Source: Enterenecus faecium
Lineage (GTDB): Bacteria > Bacillota > Clostridia > Oscillospirales > Oscillospiraceae
Direction: 5' to 3'
NCBI GenBank assembly: GCA_018713215.1
Contig: DVFO01000065.1
Coordinates: 1 to 57,987 of the forward strand
DNA: 57,987 bases
In this document: in pieces, positions 1 to 10,500 of the stretch
How positions within the stretch are numbered: position 1 is the first letter of the stretch
Layout: every line of letters starts with the position of its first letter
Made by a program: the position numbers and the translations under genes
The notes under the pieces: generated by a model
The model's input: only the letters and a program-made list of their open reading frames with translations
What the model was told of the DNA's origin: nothing
Databases searched by the model: none

Positions 1-181
1 GAAAACTGTTTTACCCAAAGAGTAATATTTACTGACATGTTTCCCTATACGGATGAAATAGCAAAATGACGGTCGATAAGTTCCCGCATACCGAGAGGGG
101 AATTAGACGTACTTCCTGTCCTCTCGTGCCACATTGAAACCGTCGTTTCACTCTCAAGAACCTAAGGAGAGGCGGGAAACC

Positions 182-619
182 ATGCTGATGATTTTGAAAG
201 TTGCAATCCTGATCTTTGTGGTCATGGAGCTATCCAACATCCTCATTCTGTATTTCAAGCCCAATTTCAAGTACGGCAACAGCATGAATACCTTCAAGCA
301 GTGGTATGCCGCCCAGAACCGAGAATCGGATCGGCTGTTTGTGCAGTATCTGGTGAACTGGGTGGCAAACTGCAAGTTGATTTTTCTGGCTCTTTTGGTT
401 GTGGTGGTGCTGTTCGGCAATGAGATCATTACCGTCTGTGCGGTGATCGCCACCATTGTTTCCATCGGGATTTACTTTGTGTCCCTGCATCCAATCATCA
501 AACGGCTGGATGAGATGGGCGAAATTCAGCCTAAGGGATACAGCAAGACCCTGGCTCTGACCATCGGGGCATTTATGGTTATGTTTTCTGTGGCGTTGGT
601 GCTGTATTTTGTTCTGTAA
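182..619 (+). CDS. Small integral membrane protein, function unknown
   Basis: About 145 residues with four hydrophobic stretches: an N-terminal anchor, two adjacent helices in the middle and one at the C-terminus. A short charged loop with KRLDEMGE lies between helices three and four. I chose the ATG at 182 because AAGGAG lies about 14 bases upstream; an in-frame start at 134 would add a non-hydrophobic leader without a ribosome binding site. No catalytic motif or known family is recognisable. Bases 1-181 hold no other gene; a weak inverted repeat (92-98 with 120-126) is the only structure seen there. It stands alone ahead of the AT-rich gene that follows. Confidence 0.6.
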   Translation: MLMILKVAILIFVVMELSNILILYFKPNFKYGNSMNTFKQWYAAQNRESDRLFVQYLVNWVANCKLIFLALLVVVVLFGNEIITVCAVIATIVSIGIYFVSLHPIIKRLDEMGEIQPKGYSKTLALTIGAFMVMFSVALVLYFVL

Positions 620-709
620 GTAGCCTATTGCACAGCTGGCGGAGGCTGGGGATTTGTTTCTAAGAGCAACGTATATAAATTTATTTTATGATTAATGGAT
701 GGTGAGCAA

Positions 710-1483
710 ATGTCCTATCCTAGCTTCGAGCAGTTTTATTTCTTAACAGACGGAAAGCTTCATGAAGTGGCAGAGGTTCAGAAGCAGTACGAAATTGATC
801 CTCACAGCATTGTAAATTTCAAGGGCCGTATGTTTTGTCCTGAATGTCGGCAAGCAGAATTACGCTTTACCCATCAAACACATGCTCGAACTGCATTTCT
901 ATCTAAAATCCCCAGCTCTCAGCACAGAGAAGGATGTCCCTATATTCATAACTATGCCACCAAAAAAGAACTGAGTGTCTATATATCTACATTGAGCAAA
1001 ACCCAAATACAAGATCGTTTGGAAGCCACTTTAAATCGGCTTATTCCCAACCAACATACAAATCACACAACCTCTCCCCGTGGAATCCAACAACATCCAC
1101 TCATTTTTAAGAAGCAAGAAGAGAACAAACATTCTACTGTCAAACGCCTCATTCCCCATAAATCCTTATATTCTTGGTTCAATCGAGAAATCGAAGGAGA
1201 AATTTTTATTTTTTACGGAAAGGTAAGGCTACATGTAGAATCATTTACTCCCAAAAAATCATCAAATAACTCCACCTTATATCGTCTAATCGTTCAAACC
1301 AAACGGCACGAGGTATGGAGATATAGAACCAAAATTTTTCGACATACCATAAAAGATGAAATTGATGAGAACCGTATTTATGATTTGGCTGTATTCGGAC
1401 ATATTGAGTTCTTTGATAACAAACCTCAATTAAAGACTGAAACTTTGACCTCCATTTATTTTCGGGAAAGCACTCCCGATTAA
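710..1483 (+). CDS. AT-rich hypothetical protein with N-terminal CxxC / HxxxC cluster
   Basis: About 257 residues. The N-terminal part holds CPEC followed about 35 residues later by HREGCPYIH, a spacing that suggests a small zinc-binding module; competence protein CoiA-like proteins and some phage proteins have a similar N-terminal layout, but this is only a resemblance. The rest is lysine, threonine and asparagine rich with no motif I know. The ATG at 710 has GGTGAG just upstream; the in-frame ATG at 695 has no ribosome binding site. Codon use is clearly AT-rich (many AAA, ATT, TTT) while the genes around it are GC-rich, so recent horizontal acquisition is likely. It has no operon partner. 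Confidence 0.5.
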   Translation: MSYPSFEQFYFLTDGKLHEVAEVQKQYEIDPHSIVNFKGRMFCPECRQAELRFTHQTHARTAFLSKIPSSQHREGCPYIHNYATKKELSVYISTLSKTQIQDRLEATLNRLIPNQHTNHTTSPRGIQQHPLIFKKQEENKHSTVKRLIPHKSLYSWFNREIEGEIFIFYGKVRLHVESFTPKKSSNNSTLYRLIVQTKRHEVWRYRTKIFRHTIKDEIDENRIYDLAVFGHIEFFDNKPQLKTETLTSIYFRESTPD

Positions 1484-1528
1484 GCAATTTTAGATGGTTC
1501 TCCTGCAAAAATCTTAAAGGAGCTCACC

Positions 1529-2866
1529 ATGAAAAAACTCAACCTCAAACAACTCCTCTCCGTCTCCCTGACCCTGTTTGCCATCTTCTTCGGGGCGGGA
1601 AACATGATCTTCCCCCCGGCCATGGGCCAGCTGGCCGGGGACAACTTTCTGGCCGCTCTGGCAGGCTTCATCCTCACCGACGCAGGCATCGCCATTTTGG
1701 GCATGATCGCCGTGGTGCTGGTGGGCTCCTCCATGAGTGACCTGGGGTCCCTGGTGAGCAAAAAATTTGCCCTGTGTCTATCCGTGGGCATCTATCTGCT
1801 CATTGGCCCCCTGTTTGCCATGCCCCGCACCGGAAGCGCCTCCTTTGAGCTGGCCCTGCTGCCCTACATCCCCCAAGAATACACCTGGGTCTTCTCCCTG
1901 CTCTTTACCGGGTGCTTCTTCGCTCTCACCTACTATCTCAGCAGCAATCCCAGCAAGGTGGTGGACGTGGTAGGGCAGTACATGACCCCCATTTTGCTCC
2001 TCAGCATCCTGGTGATCTTCCTGGGCTGCCTGTTCACTGAACCTGTGGAGACCGCGACCATCTCCTACGGGACCCTGGGCGCTCCCCAGCAGGACTACAG
2101 CTCCATCCCCTTTTTCAAAGGTATGATGGAGGGCTATTTGGCCCTGGACGGCCCGGCGGGGTTGGCCTTTGCCATCATCGTCATCAACGCCCTGAAGGGG
2201 TACGGAGTGCAGGACAAAAAGGGCATTGTAAAATACACCGTGTTCTGCGGCATTGGAGCCGCCCTGTTTTTGTCCGTGGTGTATTTTATGCTCTCCTATG
2301 CCGGGGCCATCACCGCCACCTCCTTCTCCAACGGCGGGGCCCTGCTCCACGCCCTGACCACCTCTCTCTTCGGCCCCGTGGGCGGGCTCATTCTGGGTCT
2401 TGCGGTGCTGATGGCATGTCTCACCACCTCCATCGGCTTGACCACGTCCTTTGCCGACTATTTCACCGAACTTCTCCCCTCCGTCTCCTACAAAAAGATT
2501 GCGGCGGCGGTGTGTCTCTTCAGCTTTGTCATCAGCAATGTTGGCCTGTCCCAGCTCATCCGCTTCTCGCTGCCCGTTCTGATGATGATTTATCCCGTGA
2601 GCGTGGTACTGATCGTGTTGTCCTTCTTTAAAACCCACATCGCACACCGTAGAATGGTGTATGTGGGCGACATGGTCATGGCGTTTCTCGCCTCCTTCCT
2701 CCACGCCCTGGACACCGCCGGGATTTCCCTCGTGCTCACCCAGTGGGCGAAAGAATCTCTGCCCCTGTATGCCCTGGGACTGGGCTGGGTGGTCCCGGCT
2801 CTGATTGGGGTATGTGTGGGGCTGCTGCCGTTCTGGCCCATGAATCGGAGAACACCTCTTTTGTAA
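1529..2866 (+). CDS. brnQ: Branched-chain amino acid transport system II carrier protein BrnQ
   Basis: A 445-residue polytopic membrane protein. BrnQ proteins import leucine, isoleucine and valine by sodium or proton symport. The N-terminal stretch with FAIFFGAGNMIFPP is the family's hallmark in the first helix, and about twelve hydrophobic segments follow, giving the usual family length. AAAGGAG precedes the ATG by about ten bases. It is monocistronic: the AT-rich gene lies upstream and a strong terminator lies about 110 bases downstream. No leader regulatory structure such as a leucine attenuator is visible. Confidence 0.93.
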   Translation: MKKLNLKQLLSVSLTLFAIFFGAGNMIFPPAMGQLAGDNFLAALAGFILTDAGIAILGMIAVVLVGSSMSDLGSLVSKKFALCLSVGIYLLIGPLFAMPRTGSASFELALLPYIPQEYTWVFSLLFTGCFFALTYYLSSNPSKVVDVVGQYMTPILLLSILVIFLGCLFTEPVETATISYGTLGAPQQDYSSIPFFKGMMEGYLALDGPAGLAFAIIVINALKGYGVQDKKGIVKYTVFCGIGAALFLSVVYFMLSYAGAITATSFSNGGALLHALTTSLFGPVGGLILGLAVLMACLTTSIGLTTSFADYFTELLPSVSYKKIAAAVCLFSFVISNVGLSQLIRFSLPVLMMIYPVSVVLIVLSFFKTHIAHRRMVYVGDMVMAFLASFLHALDTAGISLVLTQWAKESLPLYALGLGWVVPALIGVCVGLLPFWPMNRRTPLL

Positions 2867-2975
2867 AAATTCATTCCTATAGTATTTTTGCCCAAATACC
2901 CACTTCCCCCCATATCTTGGCATATCGCCCTTCTTCTTTTTGATAAAGTGATAAAATACTAAATTTTTATCTTGC

Positions 2976-3010
2976 AAGGTCCATCGGAAAGTTTCCGATG
3001 GACCTTTTTC
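2976..3010 (+). terminator. Rho-independent terminator after brnQ
   Basis: A perfect 15-base inverted repeat (2976-2990 with 2992-3006, one central base, so a realistic loop of about five) followed by a T-run. It separates brnQ from the lipoprotein/cohesin/protease operon. Confidence 0.9.
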
Positions 3011-3036
3011 TTTGGTCATCCTCCACACTTTATGCG

Positions 3037-3113
3037 CACAATGGACAAAATTGTAAGAATCGGGCATGAATTGTCAGAACACGATTGACAGGGGTAGGTC
3101 CCAGTGATAGATT
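3037..3113 (+). promoter_or_regulatory. Promoter and upstream element of the first cohesin/protease operon
   Basis: TTGACA at 3085-3090 and TAGATT at 3108-3113 are 17 bases apart, a good sigma-A type promoter. Thirty-five bases upstream of the -35 lies CACAATGGACAAA (3037-3049). The same 13-mer, at the same distance (36 bases), lies upstream of an equivalent TTGACA/TAGATT promoter at 12162-12191. A further 9-mer, AAAGTGATA (2945-2953), is also repeated at matching distance. The conserved spacing implies a shared regulator-binding site; the regulator is unknown. Confidence 0.75.
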
Positions 3114-3183
3114 AAAGATTAACCCAATGAATACATATGCATAAATTAATGAATATACAGAATATTTCCCACAGGAGGCTACC

Positions 3184-3756
3184 ATGATTCCTTTGAAATC
3201 TCTACTCAGCGCAGGGTGTGTGCTCTGCCTGCTGCTCTCCGGCTGTTCCCAGCCCAGCCAGACCACATCCCCCGGTACGGCGGCGTCCGATTCCGCCAAC
3301 ACCTCCAGCCAGCCCACCAGCACCCCTGGGGTGGGCAACGTCATTGGCGGCGACGACTTCGCCCCCATCCCCGGCGACGCCGTGGACGAGGAGGCCCGGG
3401 GCAAGCTGCGCATCACCTACAATGGCAATGAGAGCTCGGTGCACTACATCACCTCGGTGGATCAGCTGCCCGCCTATGAGGAGCTGAAGGAATACGACGA
3501 GGACTACTTCCAGGACCACGCCCTGGTGGTGGTCACCGAGTCGGTGTCCTCCGGCTCCGTGGACGTGGAGATCGACTCCATCCGCCAAACCGACACCGGA
3601 AACCAGGTGGTGCTCTACCACAGCGCCCCCGGGGACGATCAGGCGGGCACCGCCGACATGGCCACTTGGCTGCTGTGGGCCGAGGTAGACGCTGGGATTG
3701 AGGGCACCTGGACCGTGTCCAACCCCGCCCTGTCCTCCGATGCGGTGAAATACTGA
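3184..3756 (+). CDS. Lipoprotein, possibly PrcB-like, heading the first protease operon
   Basis: A 190-residue protein with a lipoprotein signal (lipobox LLSGC, Cys at about residue 21), a Ser/Thr/Pro/Gln linker and a C-terminal beta-rich domain. It has a good AGGAGG before the ATG. The C-terminal domain, with phrases such as DHALVVVTESVSSGSVDVEI and TADMATWLLW, is of a type common in clostridial lipoproteins and recalls the PrcB domain, the lipoprotein partner of the subtilase dentilisin in Treponema. That similarity is weak and from memory. It follows the promoter at 3085-3113 by 70 bases and lies 147 bases before the cohesin gene with no terminator between, so it is probably the first gene of that operon. 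The second operon has no counterpart. Confidence 0.65.
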   Translation: MIPLKSLLSAGCVLCLLLSGCSQPSQTTSPGTAASDSANTSSQPTSTPGVGNVIGGDDFAPIPGDAVDEEARGKLRITYNGNESSVHYITSVDQLPAYEELKEYDEDYFQDHALVVVTESVSSGSVDVEIDSIRQTDTGNQVVLYHSAPGDDQAGTADMATWLLWAEVDAGIEGTWTVSNPALSSDAVKY

Positions 3757-3903
3757 CCATCGGCGGGAGTTCTATTTTGTTTGTACCAAGGAACGCCAGA
3801 CAGAGCCTGGGCATATACCCTCAGGGAGAAGAGAGAGGATAGACGCCCTGGCCCGGTTTCGTGCAGACCTTTTGATACAAAAATATACATAAGGAGGATA
3901 CCA

Positions 3904-4551
3904 ATGAAACGCATCAACAAAGCACTCAGCCTGATGCTGACGGCCGCCTTGAGCTGCGCTGTGTTGGCGGGCCAGGCCTCTGCCGCCAGCGGCGACGCGC
4001 TGTGGGCCGATGTGGACGAGACGTCCGGCGAAGTCGTCGCCGTGATCGAGACCAACGCTGTGGTCACCGATGGCGTCATCGACCTGACCTTCGACGCAGA
4101 CAAGCTGACCTATGTGGGCTGTGACTTTGAGGGCGACAACGACCAGTACTCCCAGTACGTGGCCATGTACGCCGTCAATGACACCCAGGCTGACCAGGGC
4201 GTGCTCAAGATTTCTTGGGTGGCCCCGGATACTTATCAGGCCCAGGAGGACCTCACCACCCTGTTCCAGGTGAACTTCCAGGGCACTGACGTGGCCGCGG
4301 ACGACCTCACCGTCTCCGGCACCGCCAATGACGCCCAGGGTGAGGCCGTGGCCGTGGGCCAGGAGCCCACCGAGCCCACCCCCAGCGCCAACCCCACCAA
4401 CACCCCCGAGGGCGGTGACGACGGGGACAACACCGAGCGCCCCGAGACCGGCGACACCGCCAACCTGACCCTGTATGTGGCCCTGGTTGCCGTGTGTGTG
4501 GCCGTCCTGGCCGGCTTCGGCATCTACGCTAAGAGGAGGGCTGCAAAATGA
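3904..4551 (+). CDS. Surface protein with cohesin-like domain and sortase-type C-terminus (copy 1)
   Basis: About 215 residues: signal peptide (1-27, ending ASA), a beta-rich domain at about 30-160, a Pro/Thr/Asn linker, then PETGD (residues 180-184), a hydrophobic helix and the tail KRRAAK. The central domain has the signature of cohesins: an early strand with GEVVAVIE, then VTDGVIDLTFDADKLTYVG, then GVLKISWVAP and LFQVNFQG. Cohesins bind dockerins. The C-terminus is an LPXTG-like sorting signal, so the protein is probably wall-attached. The start at 3904 has AAGGAGG six bases upstream. Its stop overlaps the start of the protease gene by four bases (ATGA), so the two are translationally coupled. 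The cohesin assignment is inferred from pattern, not from a search. Confidence 0.78.
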   Translation: MKRINKALSLMLTAALSCAVLAGQASAASGDALWADVDETSGEVVAVIETNAVVTDGVIDLTFDADKLTYVGCDFEGDNDQYSQYVAMYAVNDTQADQGVLKISWVAPDTYQAQEDLTTLFQVNFQGTDVAADDLTVSGTANDAQGEAVAVGQEPTEPTPSANPTNTPEGGDDGDNTERPETGDTANLTLYVALVAVCVAVLAGFGIYAKRRAAK

Positions 4552-7500
4552 AACTGAACCGTTTGTTGGCCCTGGTTCTCTCCGGGAGCCTGGCCCTTTC
4601 TGTCACCGTGGGCAATGCCCCCTTCGCCTTTGCCGCCAGCGCGGACTCCAACGAGACTTCCACCTCCCAGACCAACGGTGTGGAAGTAGAGCAGCTGGAC
4701 GGCTCCGACTACGACCTGGACCTGACCCGGGACGACGCCGTGACCCAGGACAACCTGGACGACACCATCGCTCCTGACGAGGATGTGCGGGTCATCATTG
4801 TCATGGACGGCGACTCCGTGGTCTCCGCCAACAGCGCCGCTGTGTACTCCAACGACACCGCAGCCCAGATGGAGGAGATCAAGGCCGCCCAGGACAAGGT
4901 CATCTCTGAGATCGAGGAGACCGCCCTGGACGGGGACGACCTCACCGTGTCCTACCAGTACAGCTGGCTGGTCAACGGCGTGGCTGCCACCGTGCCCTAT
5001 GGCAAGCTGTCCGACATTGAGTCTGTGGACGGCGTGGACAAGGTGGTCATGCAGACCGTGTACGAGCCCTGCTCCACTGACGAGACCACTTCTTCCAACA
5101 TTGTCTATCCCCGGACCATCTCCGACGGCCAGATGATCGGCCGTGAGGACACCTGGGCCCAGGGCTACAAGGGTGAGGGCATGAAAATTGCCATCATCGA
5201 CACCGGACTGGACACCGATCATCAGAACTTCGCCGCTCTCCCCGACGAAGTGCTCACCGACACCAGCCTGACCCAGGCCGACATTGACGGCGTGCTCACC
5301 AGCCTCAACGCCTATGAGCGCTACAGCGGCCTGACCAGCGCCGATCTGTACTACAACACCAAGGTTGCCTACGGCTTCAACTACGTGGACAACAGCCTGG
5401 ACATCACCCATGACAACGACACCCAGGGCGACCACGGCACCCACGTGGCCGGCATCGCCGCCGCCAACAAGGTGGACGAGTCCCAGGTGGTGGGTGTGGC
5501 CCCCAACGCCCAGCTGATGGTCATGAAGGTATTCGGCTCCAACGGCGGCGCCTACACCGAGGACTGGGTGGCCGGCATGGAGGACGCCATGATCCTGGGC
5601 GCCGACGTGATCAACATGAGCTTGGGCTCTGACTCAGGCTTCACCACCGACGTGGACTGGGTCAACGAGGTGTTTGACCGGGTGGCCGAGACCGGCACCG
5701 TGCTGTGCATCTCCGCCGGTAACTCCGACACCATGGGCCAGGGCAACACCTTCGGCCTCAACGCCAACCTCACCTCCAACCCGGACAACGGCGTGCTGGG
5801 CAACCCCGGCGCCTACGCCAACGCCCTGTCTGTGGCCAGTGTGGAGAACGCCTACTACATGTCCGACTACATCACTGTGGGCGACAACTACAAGATCGCC
5901 TATCAAAACGGTGGCAGCGGCGTCAACGCACCCCTGAACACCCTGGCCGACACCCCCTATGAGGTGGTAGCCGTGCCCGGCACCGGCACTGTGGAGGACT
6001 TCGCCTCCGTGGACGTGTCCGGCAAAATCGCTCTGGTGCAGCGCGGCGTCATCGCCTTCACCGAGAAGTGCCAGAACGCCCAGGACGCCGGGGCTGTGGC
6101 CTGCCTGGTGTACAACAACGAGAGCGGCACCATCATCATGGACATGACCGACTGCCCCGTCACCATGCCCTGTGCCTCCATCACCATGGCAGACGGCGCC
6201 TACATCCTCTCCGCTCTGGAGGAGGACCCCGACCTGACCCTCACCGTGGGTGCGGACCAGGCTCTCATCGCCAGCGACTCTGCCTACCAGATGAGCACCT
6301 TCTCCTCCTGGGGCGTCACCCCCTCCCTGACCCTGGAGCCTGACATCACCACCCCCGGCGGCAACATCTACTCCACCATGGACGACGGCACCTACGGCCT
6401 GATGAGCGGCACCTCCATGGCCTCTCCCAACCTGGCCGGTATCTCCGCCCTGGTCAAGGAGTATGTGATGTCTGAGGACGGCCTGGGCAAGGCCGACGGG
6501 GCCGACACCAACTCCCTGGTGCGCGCCCTGCTCATGAGCACCTCCAAGCCTCTGGTATATGAGAACCAGGAGGGCCTGTACTACTCCCCCCGCAGCCAGG
6601 GCTCTGGTCTGGCCGACGCCTACGGCGCTGTGACCACCCAGGCCTACCTCACCGTGGACGGCTGCGACGTGCCCAAGGTGGAGCTGTACGACGATCCCGA
6701 CCAGACCGGCAGCTACAACTACTCCTTCAACGTCACCAACTTCGGGGACGCCACCCTGTTCTATGACCTGAACACCGTGGCCCAGACCGAGGGTGTGAAC
6801 TCCGACTACGCCGATCAGGGCTATCTGTTCATGTCCCACTCCCCCATGGCTCTGGCCGCCTCCACCGGCGAGTCCACCTCCGCCATGGCCCCCAAGTTTG
6901 ACGTCACCGACAGCGGCGTGTGCGACTCCCACGACGCCTACTGGATCTACCGCTCCGCCGTGGCGGGTGCCGCCATGGACGAGAACTGGACCGACGTGGA
7001 GTTCCGTTACAACACCAACGGCGATGACGTGGTAAACGACGCCGACGTGCAGTCCTACCTCAACGCCCTGGTGGGTCTGGACTCCGACACCGACCTGTCC
7101 GCCCAGGTGATGGCCGTGGCCCCCGGCACCACCGAGACCGTCAGCGTCAACGTGACCCTGGCCGACTCCGACCGCACCTACTTCGCCGACAACTACCCCA
7201 ACGGCGGCTATGTGGAGGGCTTCACCTTCCTCACCGCTCTCAACGCCAATGGCACCGACCTGTCCCTGCCCTATCTGGCCTTCTACGGCGACTGGACCGA
7301 CGCCCCCATCTTTGACGGCGACAACGACAATGAGGACACCCACGGCTTCTTCTGGGGCGACGAGAACGTGGTGGACTACAGCCAGTACATGAGCGTGCTG
7401 TGGACCAACCTGGGCGGCCAGACCTCCAGCTGGGTGCCCGGCCTGAACCCCTACGTCACCGAGGAGTTCGACCTCAGCCACGTCTCCCTGTCTCCCAACG

Positions 7501-10500
7501 GGGATGGCAACGGGGACTATCTGGACGACATGTACGTCTCTCTGCTGCGCAACGCCGCCACCCTCACCTTCACCTACACCGACACCAACACCGGCGAGGT
7601 GTACTTTAGTGAGACCATCGACCATGTGGCCAAGAGCTACTTCGTCCCCGCTTACAACATCTGCGTGCCCTACGTCTACTCCTGGTACGGCACGCCCTAC
7701 CAGCTCACCGACGCTCAGGGCAACACCCTGCCCAACAACACCAACGTGACCCTCACCATCTCCGCCACCCTGGACTACCCCAACTCCCCCGTGGAGGAGA
7801 AGTCCGTGAGCTTCACCGTGGACACCACCGCCCCTGAGCTGCTGGGCACCCAGATCACCCAGGAAAACGGCAAGAGCCTGCTGACCCTGACCTTCTCCGA
7901 CAACGTGTCTGTGGCTGGCGTGAACTTCTGCAACAGCAAGGTCACCAACATCTACGCCCAGTACGGCGCCGATGACGCCCAGGCCACCGTGGACGAAAAC
8001 GGCAACCGGGTGTGGAAGCAGACCTATGATGTCACCGGCATGGGCGACCACTTCACCCTGGTGCTGGGCGACTACGCCTTGAACGAGTCCTACTACTCCA
8101 TCAAGGTGCCCGGCAACGACATTGCCCTGGACAACACCCTGCTGTACGGCTACCGTGTGGCCGACAACGAAATCAGCGACGACTCCCTGTACGGCTGGAT
8201 TGGCATGGACCTGAGCGGCGAGACCGTGACCGCCACCGCCTGCTCCAGCGAGTACTACATGGACTACGCCCTCACCGCCGCTGAGCAGGTGGGCGGCTAC
8301 ATCCTGGCCGTGGACGCCAACAACAAGCTGGTGGTCATCCAGCCCGGCTACTGGGATGAGCGCACCGAAATCACCGATCTGAGCGTGGGCATCCGGGATC
8401 TGGCCTATGACCCCGCCACCCAGACCCTGTACGGCCTGACCAGCGCCTCCCGGCCCCAGCTGGTGACCATCGACATGATCTCCGGCCAGCTGGAGTACGT
8501 CAACGCCGACAACAACCTGGCCTCTGCCACCGCCATCACCTGTGATGACCAGGGCACCCTGTACGGCATCTATGGCCCCAGCTACGGCAGCCAGCCCGCC
8601 GAGCTGCGCACCATCGACACCGCCACCGGCGTGTGGGGCGAGACCCTCATGGGTGGCGAGGGCAGCGACATGCCCGGCTCCTACTACGGTCAGTCCATGA
8701 CCTGGAAGGACGGTACCATCTACTGGGCCCAGTACAACGCCCCCACCTATGGCACCTACGGCGAGCTGTACACCCTGGAGCAGGATGCGTCCGGCACCTG
8801 GTCCGTCACCAACCGCGGCGCCATCGCCGGCAATGCCGAGGTGGTCGGCCTGCTGTTTTTGGATACCAACCAGCTGGAGTGGCCCGACACCGAGCTCCAG
8901 GCCCTGAAGGTATCCCCCAACCAGATCTCCCTGCTCAAGGGCAACTCCGCCATCCTCTCCGTGACCCCCGACCCCTGGTACCGTGACACCGAGCTGGTGT
9001 GGTCCACCAGCGACGAGAACGTGGCCGTGGTCAATGAGGGCACCGTGGTGGCTACCGGCGTGGGCACTGCCACCATCACCGTCACCGACACCCTCACCGG
9101 TGTCACCGGCACCGCTACCATCAACGTGGTGGCCCCCGACAGCCAGATCAACGGCTTCGTGGTCACCAGCCTGGGCGACGCCGCCGTGACCTCTCAGTGG
9201 GCCACCTTCAACGCCCAGAACCCCGCCGACTATGAGCTGCTCAGCCAGACCCAGGCTCTGGACTTCATGTGTGCAGAGTACGTCAACGGCACCATCTACG
9301 CCTACGACGATCAGGGCAGCTTCTACACCGTAGACCCCACCGATTACAGCTACCAGAAGGTGTCCAGCAAGGTGGCTGAGTACACCATGCAGGACCTGTC
9401 CTATGACTACTCCACCGGCTACCTGTACGGCCTGGCCCGGGACAACGCCGCCTACGCCACCTATCTGGTGCGGGTGGACACCCTCAACGGCGAGACCACC
9501 ACGGTGGGCACCCTCAGCGACAGCTATGACGGACCCGCTGTGGCCATGGCCGTGAACAACGAGGGCCTGGTGTACTTCGTCTCCGAGGGCTACGGCTTCC
9601 TGTGCACCTACGACGTGGACACCCAGGAGACCACCGCTCTGGGCCTGACCGGGTACAACCCCATGTCCTACACCCAGTCCATGGCCTTCGACCATGACAC
9701 TGGCGAGCTGTACTGGTCCGCTATGACCGCCACCCAGTTCGACCTGATGTACATCGACCTGAACACCGCCGCCGCCCTGGACCTGGGCGCTGTGGACTCC
9801 GGCTGCCAGATGGTGGGCATGTACATGGTGCCCGAGAACGTGCCCCAGCTGCCTGAGGTGCCCGTGGAGTCCCTGGAGGTCACCACCGACACCCTCAACC
9901 TGCTGGAGGGCTCTTCCCTGGCCATGCCCGTGAAGATTCAGCCCCTCAACGCCACCGACCGCAACGTCCAGTGGACGGTGGACGACGAGACCGTGGCCAC
10001 CATTGAAAACGGCATGCTCACCGCCTTGAAGGAGGGCACCACCACCGCCACCGGCACCCTGGCTGGCTTCACCGTCACCGTGACCATTCAGGTGATGCCC
10101 AGCTCCGGTGAGCTCAGCGCCTTCGTGCTCCAGGACCTGGAGGCCATGTCCATGGGTGGCTACTGGATGAGCCAGATGGACTACGACCTGCACAACCCCC
10201 TGGAGAGCGACATTCTCTACGGCACGCCCTATGACCTCACCGCCGCCACCTACTACGACGGCAAGCTGTTCTGCTACGGCGAGGACTCCGAGGCCGAGGA
10301 CTACCAGACCAACGGTATGCACTTTGTGGTTCTGGACGCCAAGACCGGCAAGTCCCTGATGGACGTCACCGGCTATGACTACTTCACCACCATCGCCGAC
10401 ATGGCCTTTGTCTACACCGAGGGCGCTTTGTACCTCATCGGCAACCCCAAGAACTCCACCGGCAACTCCACCCTGTACACCATGGACACCACCACCGGCC

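Noticed and set aside
15..133. Gene or element at the left edge
   Set aside because: Only a weak inverted repeat (92-98 with 120-126); nothing else supportable.
1778..3067. 429-residue minus-strand ORF opposite brnQ
   Set aside because: Low-complexity shadow of a clear transporter gene; it even runs through the terminator at 2976-3010.
5634..10322. 1562-residue minus-strand ORF opposite the large protease
   Set aside because: Its composition (Val, Gly, His-rich) is that of an antisense shadow of a GC-rich gene. The plus-strand gene has a complete catalytic set.
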